In this document: positions 48,501 to 60,100 of the stretch, in pieces
How positions within the stretch are numbered: the first letter of the stretch is position 1
Layout of the letters: every line of letters starts with the position of its first letter
DNA from: Colius striatus
Taxonomy: Eukaryota > Chordata > Aves > Coliiformes > Coliidae
Direction of reading: 5' to 3'
Assembly: GCF_028858725.1 (NCBI RefSeq)
Contig: NC_084768.1
Span: 4,075,853-4,139,852, forward strand
DNA length: 64,000 nt
Position numbers and translations under genes: made by a program
The notes under the pieces: generated by a model
What the model saw: only the letters and a program-made list of their open reading frames with translations
The model's database searches: none
What the model was told of the DNA's origin: nothing

Positions 48501-51500
48501 CCCCAGATTGTGGGGGGTTGGCAGAGGTGGGGGGCCTGGCCAGCGCTGCTGCACAGGGCTCTGGCTGCTGCCCTGTGCCAGCAGTTGTGCCAGTTCTGGA
48601 GGACTTCCCACAGTCCCTGCAAATGGAGCATTTTGCCCTGCAGTGGGAGCAGGCCCTACGATCAGATATTGTCATCCTCAGAACAACACCAAGATTTCCC
48701 ACTGCAGTTTTTGCAACCAAGGTATAGGCAGCTTTAAGACAGTTTCACCTCATTTCTGTCCACTGCCTTTCCCTGTTCTGGAAAAGGGTCTTTTAATAAT
48801 TGAATGCACAATGCATCAAAAAAGGACAAGGACAGCTTGGGCACAAAAATAGCCTTTTCTTCATAGAAACAGCAAGTCTGAGCATCTCTCCCAGCCTTCT
48901 GTGAAGCACAACACAAGGGAAGTAGCTCAGATTCTCCACAGCTGCATTTCAAAAGATTTGCCTTTCAAAAACACTTCTAAACGTCTGCAGGACACCAAGG
49001 TGAGGCCCGAAGGCTGGTTCCTCCCCTGAAGGCAGCAGATGCCACGAGGCCTTTGGGGACATGCTGCAAGGCTGTGGGCAGCTCTTCCGCTCCCTGGGGC
49101 ACCGTGCCAGGGCTGCCCTTTCCCTCTGCTCCAGGAAAGCCGCGCTGGCCGGGTGAGAAGGCTGCCACCAGCCTGACCCGGCTCTCCAGAGGTGAGGGGA
49201 AGCGCCTGCGTCAGGCTCTGAGTCACCCCGGCATGTCCCCAGGGGCAGACGTCACAGGAGCCCTGCCGGCCCTGGGAGCCCTCCTGGCAGGGAAAAGCCG
49301 AGCCCACGGACTCGTGGTGGAGGCAAGGTTTTATTCTGTGTGTTGGCCTTGCTGAGGGATTGCAGGGGAAGAGGACAACCAAGAACAGGAGACAGTGGGA
49401 GAAGCGGCCCAGAGGTGTCCCTGGTGAAGGCCGAGTAGGGCAGTGTGGCTGAGCCCAGGGCCCTGCACAGCTCGCGTGGACTAACATCTGTGGACCGTGC
49501 TGCAGGGTTTCAGGAGCCCCTGGGGATGGGATGTCCCTCAAACCTTGCTTTTATTACCCAGAGGGTGGTCCAAGACAAGTTTTTCTGCTTTTCAGTCTCA
49601 AAAGAAGTTGCCATCTTTGAAGGACTTGGTTGCTGAACAGCACAATGACCTGAGAAACAATCTACTCTGAGAAAGCCTGTGAAAAGCTAGTTTAGCATCC
49701 TGCTCCCAGGTGCTCAGCCAGTTACTGGCTCCAGCTCGGTGGCTGGACTTTAAAAGCCTCAGAACAAAGCATGATTTCTCTAAAGGCAACCATCTATTGA
49801 AGCCTAAGAAGTTGAGGCCTGAATAAAGTTAGAGCTACTCTCTCTGCATTTCAGAGATAATTATAGGGATAAGAACACATATGTAAGCTCTACACAATCT
49901 CATTTTTAACTTATCTTAACGATGACACATTAAATAGCTAGGAAGGAACAGGCTCATGCTGAGCAGGCAAAGCAGCAAATGAAACAAAGCTGTCCTGAAA
50001 GCCTCAGCAGATCTAGGGAGAGCTGGCTACAGTCCCTGGGGTGCAGGCTGCCAGCTTCCCCTGCACCAGCACACACACTTGCTAGCCCACATCCAACCCA
50101 GCAGCCACTTTCTGAAACAGATCTGCTCCCTGAACTGACCCACTGCAGTGTTATGTGGACACTACAGCCAGACCCAACAGACAGGCTGCAGCTGGAGAAG
50201 GAGCTGCAGAAGCCCCAGCTTAGACCAGTTTGAAACGTAAATTTAGTCATTGTTGAGAGGGACTTTTTTCCCAAACCCTTTAAAACACAGGAACAGACAT
50301 GAAACTCTTCTTTCACTAAGGGGCAGGTCAGCCTGCCCTGCTGCTCCTCACACCATTTTGCAGATGTTTTGCAGAGTTATTTTTGAGTTTGGGGGTTTGT
50401 TTTCATTTTGCAGGGTGGGATTTTTCAGGGGTTTTTTTTGGTATGTTTTATCATTCTTTTCCGGGTACTGAAGGTGAATCCCAGTAAGACAGCTTCTTCC
50501 ACACTCCCTCAAGCTATGCAGTTTGCCAGTGAATTTAGACCACTGTAGTTACACAGCCAGAAGGCCCCTTCCATCTCTATGTACCAAATCCTAGCAAAAA
50601 AATGCATCTCAACAACCGACAGAAGGAAAGTCAACTACTTCAGCTCACCAATCACCAACCTCAAACTGAAGCAGGCAGAAGTTATTCTGTCATAGTAAGA
50701 AACACCAACCCTTCTGCAACTGGTGCCCACTGTAGAATGCATGTTGAAAAGCCTCAGGCATGAGCATTCCTTCTCACAAGCTCCTTGTGTAAACTTTTGG
50801 ATCAATAATTCCATCTCCTGAGCACTTTGGCTTGCATTTTAGCTCGCCACACAAAAGCACTGGTAAACAGAGCAGAGTAGCACTGCTTAAAGTCTTTACC
50901 ACCAGGAGACTGGTAACCAGTTCAAGGGCTGGGATGGGAACATGTAGAAGCAGGAGGAAAGAAGCAGCTGAAAGGGTCAGGTTGTGTTATTGACTGCAGC
51001 TGCTGCTGCATTCTGGAGTATTTTGAAATAAGAAAGGCAGGGGAGAACACTGTGAAAGCCAACTGCTGCAAACCAGGGCAGCTGCTGATGGGCTACATGG
51101 AGGGGAGGTGCTCATCACCTGCTCAGCTACTCACTAGTGCAGTGTGAACAACTCTCCCTGCTAAGATACAGACTGAAATGTCTCAGGATGGATTCCCACC
51201 TTTAGAACGTGTTCCCATATCCCGTCGCTGTTGCGATTAACGTGGTGCAAGACAAAAGCAGCTTACCCAGAAACACAGACCCCAGTCAGCACTGACTGAA
51301 TGACAGACAGGGACTTACTTAGGTCGTTGTCCATCTTGAAGGCAATGTCCAGCTGCATGATGAAAAGCATGAACTGGAACCAGGGGCTCATCTCCTTGCC
51401 AGGGTGGGGAACGTGCACTGCAAACACGATATCATTGGCCTCGATCTGCCTGCTCATTGCCTCATCAAAGTCTTTGAGCTTCTCACAGTAGTTGGCTCCC

Positions 51501-51591
51501 CAGGGCACCAGCCACTTGGTTTTGTGGTGGTTTTTTCTTACATCAATGCACTTCATGGATGTGTAAGGAACAGCTGTAGTGGGGCTGGGAG
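36396..51591 (-). CDS. WLS: Wntless, Wnt cargo receptor (exons 2-12; exon 1 off the right edge)
   Basis: WLS is a multi-pass membrane protein that binds lipid-modified Wnt in the ER and Golgi, carries it to the plasma membrane and recycles. Eleven exons sum to 1520 coding bases, and all junctions keep phase. They encode residues 36-541 of a protein of human length (541 as recalled); the missing 106 bases are exon 1, with the first TM segment. Order: lumenal Wnt-binding domain (36 to about 232), TM2 in exon 5, TM3-TM4 in exon 6, TM5 in exon 7, TM6 in exon 9, TM7 in exon 10, TM8 in exon 11, and a cytosolic tail. Signature stretches include [35 protein letters not shown] and KNISGK-like [11 protein letters not shown]. 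The YxxPhi endocytosis signal is YKGL at 425-428 (human YEGL). The C terminus keeps KEAQE, an ER-retrieval signal in mammals. No frameshift or stop is seen. Confidence 0.98.
37026..37179 (-). CDS. WLS: WLS exon 11
   Basis: Residues 455-505 plus one base. Acceptor TGGGCAG|GTG and donor TCCACCA|GTGAGT. It codes TEGHWKWGD and TM8, ending [13 protein letters not shown]. Confidence 0.95.
38621..38704 (-). CDS. WLS: WLS exon 10
   Basis: Residues 427-454, 28 codons. Acceptor CTAAACAG|GGG and donor AGCCAG|GTGGGT. It encodes [11 protein letters not shown] and TM7. Confidence 0.95.
39984..40127 (-). CDS. WLS: WLS exon 9
   Basis: Residues 379-426, 48 codons. Acceptor TGCTCAG|ATG and donor ACAAG|GTGACG. 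TM6 runs from [12 protein letters not shown] to FMVFQVF; the exon ends RRLHYK, the first half of the YxxPhi signal. Confidence 0.95.
40398..40461 (-). CDS. WLS: WLS exon 8
   Basis: Residues 357-378, 64 bases. Acceptor CTCTGCAG|GGGA. The donor is GCC|GTATCC, a weak GT site, but the frame and the match to [14 protein letters not shown] on each side fix it. Confidence 0.93.
40786..40883 (-). CDS. WLS: WLS exon 7
   Basis: Residues 325-356 plus two bases. Acceptor CTGATTAG|GAC and donor GAGAG|GTGGGT. It contains [17 protein letters not shown], which is TM5. Confidence 0.95.
41042..41210 (-). CDS. WLS: WLS exon 6
   Basis: Residues 268-324. Acceptor CTCTCCAG|GGTC and donor ATGATG|GTGGGT. It codes TM3 and TM4 with the conserved [15 protein letters not shown] block and ends CGEHMM. 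Confidence 0.95.
41557..41693 (-). CDS. WLS: WLS exon 5
   Basis: Residues 223-267 plus two bases. Acceptor TTCCTTAG|GGC and donor GGAGAA|GTGAGT. It starts [12 protein letters not shown] and holds TM2 ([10 protein letters not shown]). Confidence 0.95.
42475..42636 (-). CDS. WLS: WLS exon 4
   Basis: Residues 169-222, exactly 54 codons. Acceptor TTTGCCAG|ACC and donor CTTGTG|GTAAGT. It contains [16 protein letters not shown] and the motif GEIKDIRLV. Confidence 0.95.
43721..43845 (-). CDS. WLS: WLS exon 3
   Basis: Residues 127-168. Acceptor CTCCTGCAG|AAG and donor CCAAAA|GTAAGG. The peptide [17 protein letters not shown] to [10 protein letters not shown] aligns with human WLS in the lumenal domain. 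Confidence 0.95.
43846..51318 (-). other. WLS: WLS intron 2 (7.5 kb)
   Basis: Intron between exons 2 and 3. A GC-richer patch lies at about 49020-49330, with an AATAAA on the minus strand near 49330. The rest is ordinary intronic sequence with no recognisable repeat or gene. Confidence 0.85.
51319..51591 (-). CDS. WLS: WLS exon 2
   Basis: Residues 36-126 plus one base; the first residue shares its codon with exon 1. Acceptor TTTACAG|CTCCC and donor CTAA|GTAAGT. It encodes the start of the lumenal domain, from [12 protein letters not shown] to AFKMDNDL. Confidence 0.95.
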
Positions 51592-54500
51592 CTGTAAAGG
51601 GAAGAGAAATAGTTTTAGCATCTTTAGATATCTCACATAGTGGTTTCCCCAACAAAATATGCAGCTCCCCATTCAAGGATTTGAAGGCAATTTAAGACAA
51701 ATGTGTCAAATTATTCTCCTTCACAGCTCCTTGATCTTGCAGTTAAGTAATTAAGTTTATTACATCCACAGACTTTGTAGTGGGATCAAATTGGGATTAG
51801 CTGAAGCAGTCAGAATCTGATGGTTCAGTCTCCAGACACCTCAGAGTTACACCAAAATCACGCTGCAAGTCACTGGCATTTTTTCTGTGAACATTCCCTT
51901 CTAGCTTGCTCACTCAAACAAATCCTTATGCAAAGCATACACCCATATCAGATGTAGATGGATGAACTAATCCTAAACCTTCCTGCAGTTACCTGAACCA
52001 TGCACAGCCACACCATTCCTTGGGCAGGAAAGCTTTTCTCACTGCTGAGCCACACCAATCTTTTCCTCAGAACTCTTGGTAACAGGAGAGAGCAGCACGA
52101 CTTTGCCTTGAACCCAGCCCAGGGCCATCACCAACATCTACTGTCTACAAACTTGCAGTGGTAACAGTCTCAGTGGAACACGTGGGGTAAGTTGGCTACC
52201 TCTGGGATGCTCCAAAGGCCTTGCTCACCCACTGCTGCCAACTGCAGAGAAACATCCTGCACGAAGCTCTTCCTTCCTTTTGCTCTCAAGTCTGGTGTGA
52301 CCTAATGACTACTACAACCAAAGGCTTGTCTTTTTTCCCCTAGCTGCAGTTTTGGAGATATTGTGAGAAAAACTGAACAGAGACCTTGGCCCTGAAACGA
52401 TCCTCAAACTCTGCACTGCTGCCATTGCCACAGCAAGCAACGAGGCTTTGTACATGTGCACAAGATACCCATTTGCACGGTGGCAGGATCACATGTAACC
52501 TTTCAGATCAGACAATTATAAACACAGAAGAGTATAATGAACAGTCCAGCTCCAAAGTACAAATTGGAATGAAGGAAGAGAAAAGCATTGCACTTTCAGC
52601 CGGGATTTCAGCATAAAACACCTCTGAATCTGAGACACAGAAACGGCTTTTAAAAACTCAAATACATTTCCAACACTGACCTGCCATGAAAAGGCTTCTT
52701 TAAGTGGCTCTGCCCTGCTTCGTTTGGGAAATAAATATTTTACTGCATCACATCAGTGGCAAAGCACGGAGACGAGCAGAGCTGGAGCTGCTCCCGTTCC
52801 CCTCATCTCACCAGTGTGATCTGAGAGGCTTCCACAGGTCAAAGTCTGGTGACAAGAAGGTCAGCAATTGCCCTGTCCCATATGATCTGTTCGCCTTTGC
52901 CACATATTTTCTGCACAACACATTTTGGCACCAAATACATTTATTTCACTGCAAACAAACCAGAACTGTCCTACTTTCTGAAATACTCCCAGGAAGGTAC
53001 CAGTGGACACGGTGTAATGAATTCACTTCAGCTTCAACAGGCTTTGGGAAGCAGATGGAGCAGGTTAACTCTTTCTTTTTAAGCCAAGAGTTTTCCTGAC
53101 GGACGTTGAGTGACTCCCCGTGCAGTCCTGCACTAAAGCAGTGCCTCCTTGGTGCTGCAGTGCCACTCAGGAGCTGACTCCCCATCTGGGTGCCACATCA
53201 GCTCCACACAAGCTACACCCAGATGATTCACACGTGCAGCATCACAACAGCAGCTTTTTGAGGTCCATGCCAGGAACCCTGCGTAGCATCTTCCCTAACG
53301 TGCCAGCTCGTTAGAAAGATGACATCCGCACTCCTTCCTACAAGCAGGGCACAGCTGATCCCACGTGTGAGTCGGGAGGAAGTTATTAAAAAGCACTTGC
53401 TGACAGACTGCATTTTTTCCCCTTCTTTATGATACCAATGAGGTTCTTCTAGATGAAAAGAAGCAGTGAAGCCGGTATAAAGGTCAGGCTGACAGGAAAT
53501 GGATTTACTCAAGCAGGAGTACTCCCAGATTCATACCTGCTCTGGCTATCAATCCACAGCCCAAGTGCATTACAACTTTGTAGCCCTGCTGCATCCAGCA
53601 GTCCTCCAGGAACCACAGAAAGCTTGCACGTAACACTAACTCCCCACAAAAATCATTCACGTGCTGGAAAGCAACAGCAAAGCAGGACAAAGTGAAGTGT
53701 TTCACAAGCAAACAAAAAATCTAGCTGCAAGTCCAGGATTCCAGACCCCTTTAATGACCTGCCCAAGTGCATGACATGGTGCAACATTCCTTACCGTGCC
53801 TGGATGCAGAACCTAGTAACCATGGCTCAAACTGCAGCTGTACGTGAATATTAGGATCTTACTGTGAAAAGTCAGACACTCAGGCCAAGCCCTCAGTGCT
53901 TTCTGACTTTGACAGATCTTTGTGTGATTTAAAAGTAGGGCATTTCTGAATTAACAGACATTGTTACTTCTACAGAGCAGACAAATGTTTCTCACTTTGA
54001 TGCAACTCATTATAGCCATAAATACATGTTTTCATCACTGACTGATTATGATTTTAAATACTTGGCACGCTCACTCAAGTATCCCCTCTGCCAAAGTTAC
54101 AGCTTTGAGGAGCAAGAGACAATTGCTATATATATTCCTTCTTGGGAATCGCACACCAAACAAACGTCGGCACTTGGCTTCCATTACTGATTTGGCTCCA
54201 GTCCCATTAAATTCAAGTGAGTGTTGAACCAAGTGGAAAAAAAGCTCTTTGTGAAACTGCAGCCAAGTCAACTAACAGTATTACAAAGTGCTATGCAAAA
54301 CAAAGCTAGCATCGAGGGATTTCAGCTCAAACGTGGTGCCAAGCAGGCTGCTTTCAGCCATTCTGCCCGTGGGCTGGTAGATGCTTCAGCTTTATATATT
54401 AAATGATATACGTCAGCCTGTAAATAATTAAACAGCTGTTTGTGCACTATCCTGTGGCTAAGCCTCAGTCCCATTCCAGTGTGCTCACTGTGATGAGAAG

Positions 54501-57132
54501 CACCTCAGTGATGCAGGTACCATTCAGAGGGAGCAGCCAAGGACTCAGGAGGGTTTTGCAGAACCTGGTTGGGAGTGCAGCTTTGTGGGAGCCAGCTCAA
54601 AGGGGAGCCAGCCCTACCAGCATGGGCTGGGGCTGCCCAGGGAGCCCCTGGGAAGGAGCCCTGACCTCAAGGGCCATGAGCTGGCATTGGGCAGAGGCAT
54701 TTCACACCAAAGGGTTCGACCCCCACGGTGATGGGTGCTGAAAGCTGTAAGCATGAGGTTGCTGGAGATTCTAGCACTGGTGGTGGATCTTTCTAATCCC
54801 TTCACTTAAAAAAAAACAACAAAACCCCATAGACAAGCTTAGAGACAGGATGATTCACAGCAAATGCTTTCAGAGCAACAGCCACGGTCTCCAAGGTGCC
54901 AGCATGCCTGTGCCCCTGGGAAGGAAGAAGGAGGTGACTGTCGACACCAAAGACCTCCTTAGCTCTGATGGGACCAGCCTTCATTAAATCTCCCTTAAAA
55001 TCGCAGGCAAGCACAGACAAGAAAATAAAACCAGCACCATCTGAGTAACCTCTCTCTTGCAGTTTGCTTGTTTTCATACTAGTTTGGGGAGTGAGTACAG
55101 TTTAACCTCTTTGAAGCTTGTTTGCATATATGTTTAAACACATTTCAGCTGAGGTCACCTCTTCCTGGGGAGAACTCCTGAGGAACTTTCAAAGCCATTT
55201 CAGCTATGCCTTACAGATTGAAGCAATTCTTGCAGATAATTTCCAGTGAGACTTTTCTCACTTTTTGTATTGAATGCACTATACAGCCAATGGTACCTTG
55301 GCTCAAGCTATGTCCCCAAGAAACAGCAGCAGTTCAGAGGGAGAAATACATTTAATGCAGGGCAGACAGACAGTAAGTTGCTTTCACTTTTAAATGATCC
55401 AAAACAGTCTTGTGTTGAACTGGTGGTAGTGTTTCGGTCAAAGATCATGGTGCTAGAACTCCAAGTAAGAGGATTTGAAGAGACATCTCAGCATACCTCG
55501 TATCTACTGGCCAGGGAGCAGGTCAAAGATCTTATGACCTGTTTCAGAAAAAACTGTTATGATTTGGTTTCTCAGCACTGGTGACCATCCCCATTGTCCA
55601 GATTGAGATCATTTCTCTACATCTCAATCAGAACTGAAAATCTTTCATTTCATGTAGAGTATGTGTGGAGGCAAACAGCTGAAGTGCTTCATCACACAGC
55701 CAGGACACACCAAGTCACCTAACACTGCTTCAAGCCTTGCTACATTCTCCACAGTAAAACCCTGAAGTGTCTGCTGAAGAAACCGTGCATCCTGACCCAA
55801 ACATCCAGCAAACCGGTAAGCAGTGGGGTGCTCTGAAGGGACCCAGGCCAGTCTGTCACTGGTGTTTTGCTTTCTTGAGCCACCTATTCCCCCTGTCATT
55901 ACAAGCATAATTAATTAAACACAGCATCCTAACCTTGATTTTGTTAGCACAACTTTTCAAACAAAAGCTAGAGCTTCACGTAACAGAATCATGCTTCCTT
56001 GGCCAGCATACTAAGCATGGTCCAGCTCGCTGGGAAGGGCACCGTCTGTCACTGAGGAACCAGCACTGCTGGGGACAGGACCTCGGGAACTCTCATCCAA
56101 TCCCCTGCTCACAGCAGCCTCAGCCAGCAGGTCAGAGCAGGGCCTTATCTCACTGGTTCTTGGTTACCTCTCCTGGGATGTACTGCTTTTGTTTTGTTCC
56201 CTATTTTTATCAGCTACATATAGACTAAATATCAAGATACTATACAGTAGAGTTGAGCTCACATTGGCAGAGAATACTGCCAGCTGCATCACGTGCACAC
56301 ACTAGTCCCAATGTGTATATATGCCACTTCTTCAGATCTATAACCACCACCTTCTTTGCTCTCTCCTCCAAATGTCCTGAACCTTTGCCCTATATCAAAT
56401 TGCCATGTTTCACTCCTCAGAACAGTTTTAAATGCTGTTTCTACAACCCAGGAAATCAGAGTGACAAAGTCTTACCACATTCTGCAAAACGCTATGCTGG
56501 ATTGAGAGAGGCCCTGGGAAACCCTGCTGTCACCTGCAAGGACAAGGCCTCCCTGTGTCAAGCAGCAAGCACCTTACAGATCTTCAATTGTTGGGGGAAA
56601 ACAATAAATAAATGACAATTTCACCAATTTTTTAAGAGAAAAAACCCTAAAGCTAAATAAACCAGTTAGGTCTTGGAGAGAAGCCTACCTTCTCCAAACA
56701 GCTTTAATAAATAGTCACGCATCTCTGTGACACAAGCAAAACTTGTTCCCGCATCTATCTCAGGCTTACCTCTCCTGCAAAGTGCTAGTGATATGTGGGG
56801 CAAAATGCCAGGGCAAATGCAACAGAGGAAACTCCTTCAGGCAAGCTCCAGCACCATTTGTAGCTCACCAGACTTCCCCTGAAGGATGCTGACAAAGAGT
56901 TCTGCTCAGTGCTATTTTAATTTACTTCCCAAAGCCCCAGTTCAAGGCTGGACATCTTTAACATCTCTCCTGTAAAGTGGTGAGCAGCTTTCCTTTAATT
57001 TTTCAGCTACACTGTCCTTGAAGCAACATGTAAGTGTTCATCCACCTTTTTCTGAGCAAAGAACCCAGAAAATAAGATCCCACAGAGAAAACAGAAACAC
57101 TGCTTATCTGTACTTAGACTTACCTTTGGGAG

Positions 57133-57144
57133 AAAAAAAAAAAA
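57133..57144 (+). repeat. Poly(A) tract
   Basis: A run of 12 A within WLS intron 1. Simple sequence. Confidence 0.9.
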
Positions 57145-60100
57145 GTACTCTAAGTGACCTCAATTTTCCAACATTCTCATTTTACAACATTATGCATGCC
57201 CAGATTTGCATAAGAGCCACCATCACTCAGTTCATTAATTTCAGCAAATTAAGTAGGTCTTTGAAAAGCTCCTACGATAAACCCTCAAGTAATTCCTTCC
57301 TTCTTCCCTCCTCCATACTCCTGCAAAGAAGGCATTCAGCCCAGTTACAAGAACCTCCCCTCACTGCTCCCACTTGAATACTTACCTCTATGATATATAT
57401 TTTGTACCTTCTCATGGAGAACACCTACAGCATTTCAAATTAACTACTGACCCCTGCTCTCCCACTATAAACAAGTCCTTTAGAAAATCTCAATTGCATT
57501 GTGTCTACACTGATTAAAGCTTGAGTCCTCCTGACCTCATGTGGTGTTAACTTCTCCCAGGCACCAGGAGCATTCTGCTTTTCTACTCAATTACCCCCTT
57601 CTGTGCATGGCCATCACTACCCGATGAGCACACACAATGGACTTCTGCTTCATTACACTAACCAACAGCAGGATAGGAATAAACAAGCTAATTTATCAGG
57701 CTGAGCTTTTCCAACTAGAACACTGAGAGCCTGAAAGACATGCTATATACTTATTATTTATAAAGCTATCTTTATTGCAACATGAAAAGTTTCTTTTCTA
57801 CGGCCTTCTCTGACTTTGGTGCTACCAGTTAAACGAGAGCAACTACTAAGTCTTTAAATTACTGCTTTTTTATTACTACTGTTTCACAAGCTACATGAAA
57901 TCTTTTGGCCGAACACTGCAGAAGCTGTTTATATGCAGAACTGCTGTACATTTAAAATCCTCAGATGCCCACTCCCCTTGGAAGAGGTATTTCTTGCTTT
58001 ACTAAGACCATAGTTGTTTAAAGGCACCATTTCCACTCTTATCTGCAGTGGGAGTTGCCAGACTCTATCTGAACATCCTTATTTCTATTGTCTCCAATAT
58101 TTTTTCAGTGCTAGCTTCTCCATATTTTTTGTCTCAGACCACAAAAATGAACCTGTCCAAGCCACCAAATCCCAGGTTGGGAGATTCCTGACCCCAGATT
58201 GTATCCTGCATCCAGGTCCAAAGCAAGGAAACACGGGAGAGCCAGCCAGGAATGGGCTGTATATGTACCTCCTCTAAAGTCAGCACTTGTTTCCCTCCTT
58301 GTCTGAAGGGGAACAGGCATCCTGACCCAGTTCTGAGCACAGCTGGATGGAATTTGACACTCAGTGGCACAGAGCTCTGCCAAACTCCAACCTACCCACT
58401 TAACAAACTGTGAAGGGAAGTGAGCTACTGGGATTTAGAAGTCCCTAAACCAAGCACTACAGCCAGCAGAACAGTCTTGCTGTAGCTTTGCAAAAATTCT
58501 GTACTTTCTTCGTTTCCTAGAACCATGCAGGAGCTACAAATCCAGGATGGTCCTTTTGCTCAAGGGTTTTTTCCCCCCAGCGATACTTTTGCAGCCTGGG
58601 GCTATGCTAGCAGAAAAGCTGCCTGTGCAGAACAGCTTCTTTAGAGCAGCAAATACTAGAGATTTTCTTCAATAAATCAGTTCTCAGAGACAGAGGCAGC
58701 TGTGCAAAGAGCCTTTAAAACCGAACGTTTAGTGGAGATCCCCACTGCAGGAACAGGAGTAAGCACCCTGCAAAGCTGCTGTCAAACACACCAACTCAAG
58801 GGCTTCTGCAGAACAGACTTGCTCACGGAGATAAGGGATTATTCCCTTGGATTCAGGCAAGTCACAAAGCAAGAAAATCTTATGAGGTACTAGAGTACAA
58901 CTGTGTTTGCTGGGAAAATCAAATCCATGACCTCCACTGCTGCAATAGCAGCAACAAATGCAAACAAAGCGAGCACTAACTGTACGAGTTCCAAATATAC
59001 AGAAATACACGTTCAAATATAGTTTCTTAAAAAGAAAGAGAGTAGAACTGATCCATTAACTGCCACAGACAGTTTGGTCTTCTTCCAAATCACTCTTTCT
59101 GAATGTTTTACTCAGATGAAATGCACTTCCTGCTACGCTCAGCCAAGACATTAAATCCCTGCAAAGAGGCCTAAACCAGCAGTATGACCTGCTGTTAGCC
59201 AGCAGCTCCCCTCCTTAGCCACAGCCTGAAACTCCCCAGGTCCCACACACAGATAACAAGACACACCTTGAAACCGCCAATCCTCAGATATGCAAAGAAT
59301 TCAATCTGTGTTTGAATGGTAGGGATGGGATCCTCGGGCACTTCCCCAGGCTGGGGCCAGCCACGGGCAGTCCTGGAGCAGATGGGCACCTTGCACCCTT
59401 CAAAGGCTTCCCCAGGCTACGGGAGAGTGAAGCGGGACTTCAAAGCCATAAATGTTATTTGTTAACAAAAAGACTTCCTGTTTAATCGTTACCCCTTGCA
59501 AAGCACACAGAGGCAGCTCGACCACCACTGCTTGGGAAGTCACGTTTAAAACCAAGCAAGCCTGCTTAGTTAATATCAACACAAAAGCGAAGCAGAGTGG
59601 CAAGACCACCGTCCTCTTCAGTAAACTACAAGACACAGAGTTCCCCTGATGTATCTCCCCCAAGTTCACTGCATTTTGGAAGCTACTGTGAAAAGAACTA
59701 CCAGAAGAGTAAAAAAAAACTAGTGTCTTGGAGGATTTATAGCTTCACTGCCCACTCCTCAGGCCCCCAACGTGGACATTTTTGCCTGGGAACTCTCAAT
59801 TTCTGGCACATTTTTGCCCATTCAGCTACAGTTACGGCTCTTAAAAAGAAGAATTGAGCAGACCTAAACTAAACAGACATGACCTTTCATGTCTGCTTTT
59901 TCATCAGCTCCCAGTGCTTCTGCCAAAGCTGAAGCACTAAAGGAATGTGTCTATACAGAGGAGTTTATTGGCATTCATGTCCACAGTACAGCACCGACCT
60001 ATTCAGCACAGCTCACCCATCTTCTGGAGAGGCCAGTGATGAAAGAAAGTCAGGCACATAAAAATGGTCTTTGTCCTGGAGCCTACAGACACTCTTCCCT

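Noticed and set aside
48927-49541. 204-codon minus-strand frame with a nearby AATAAA at about 49330, in a GC-rich patch of WLS intron 2.
   Set aside because: The poly(A) hexamer falls inside the frame, the peptide is low complexity in P, G and S, and nothing matches a known family.
54640-54745. tRNA-like B box (ggttcgaccccc) with a loose A-box match upstream.
   Set aside because: No cloverleaf with a paired acceptor stem can be drawn, the A box has mismatches, and the flanking sequence looks like decayed repeat.
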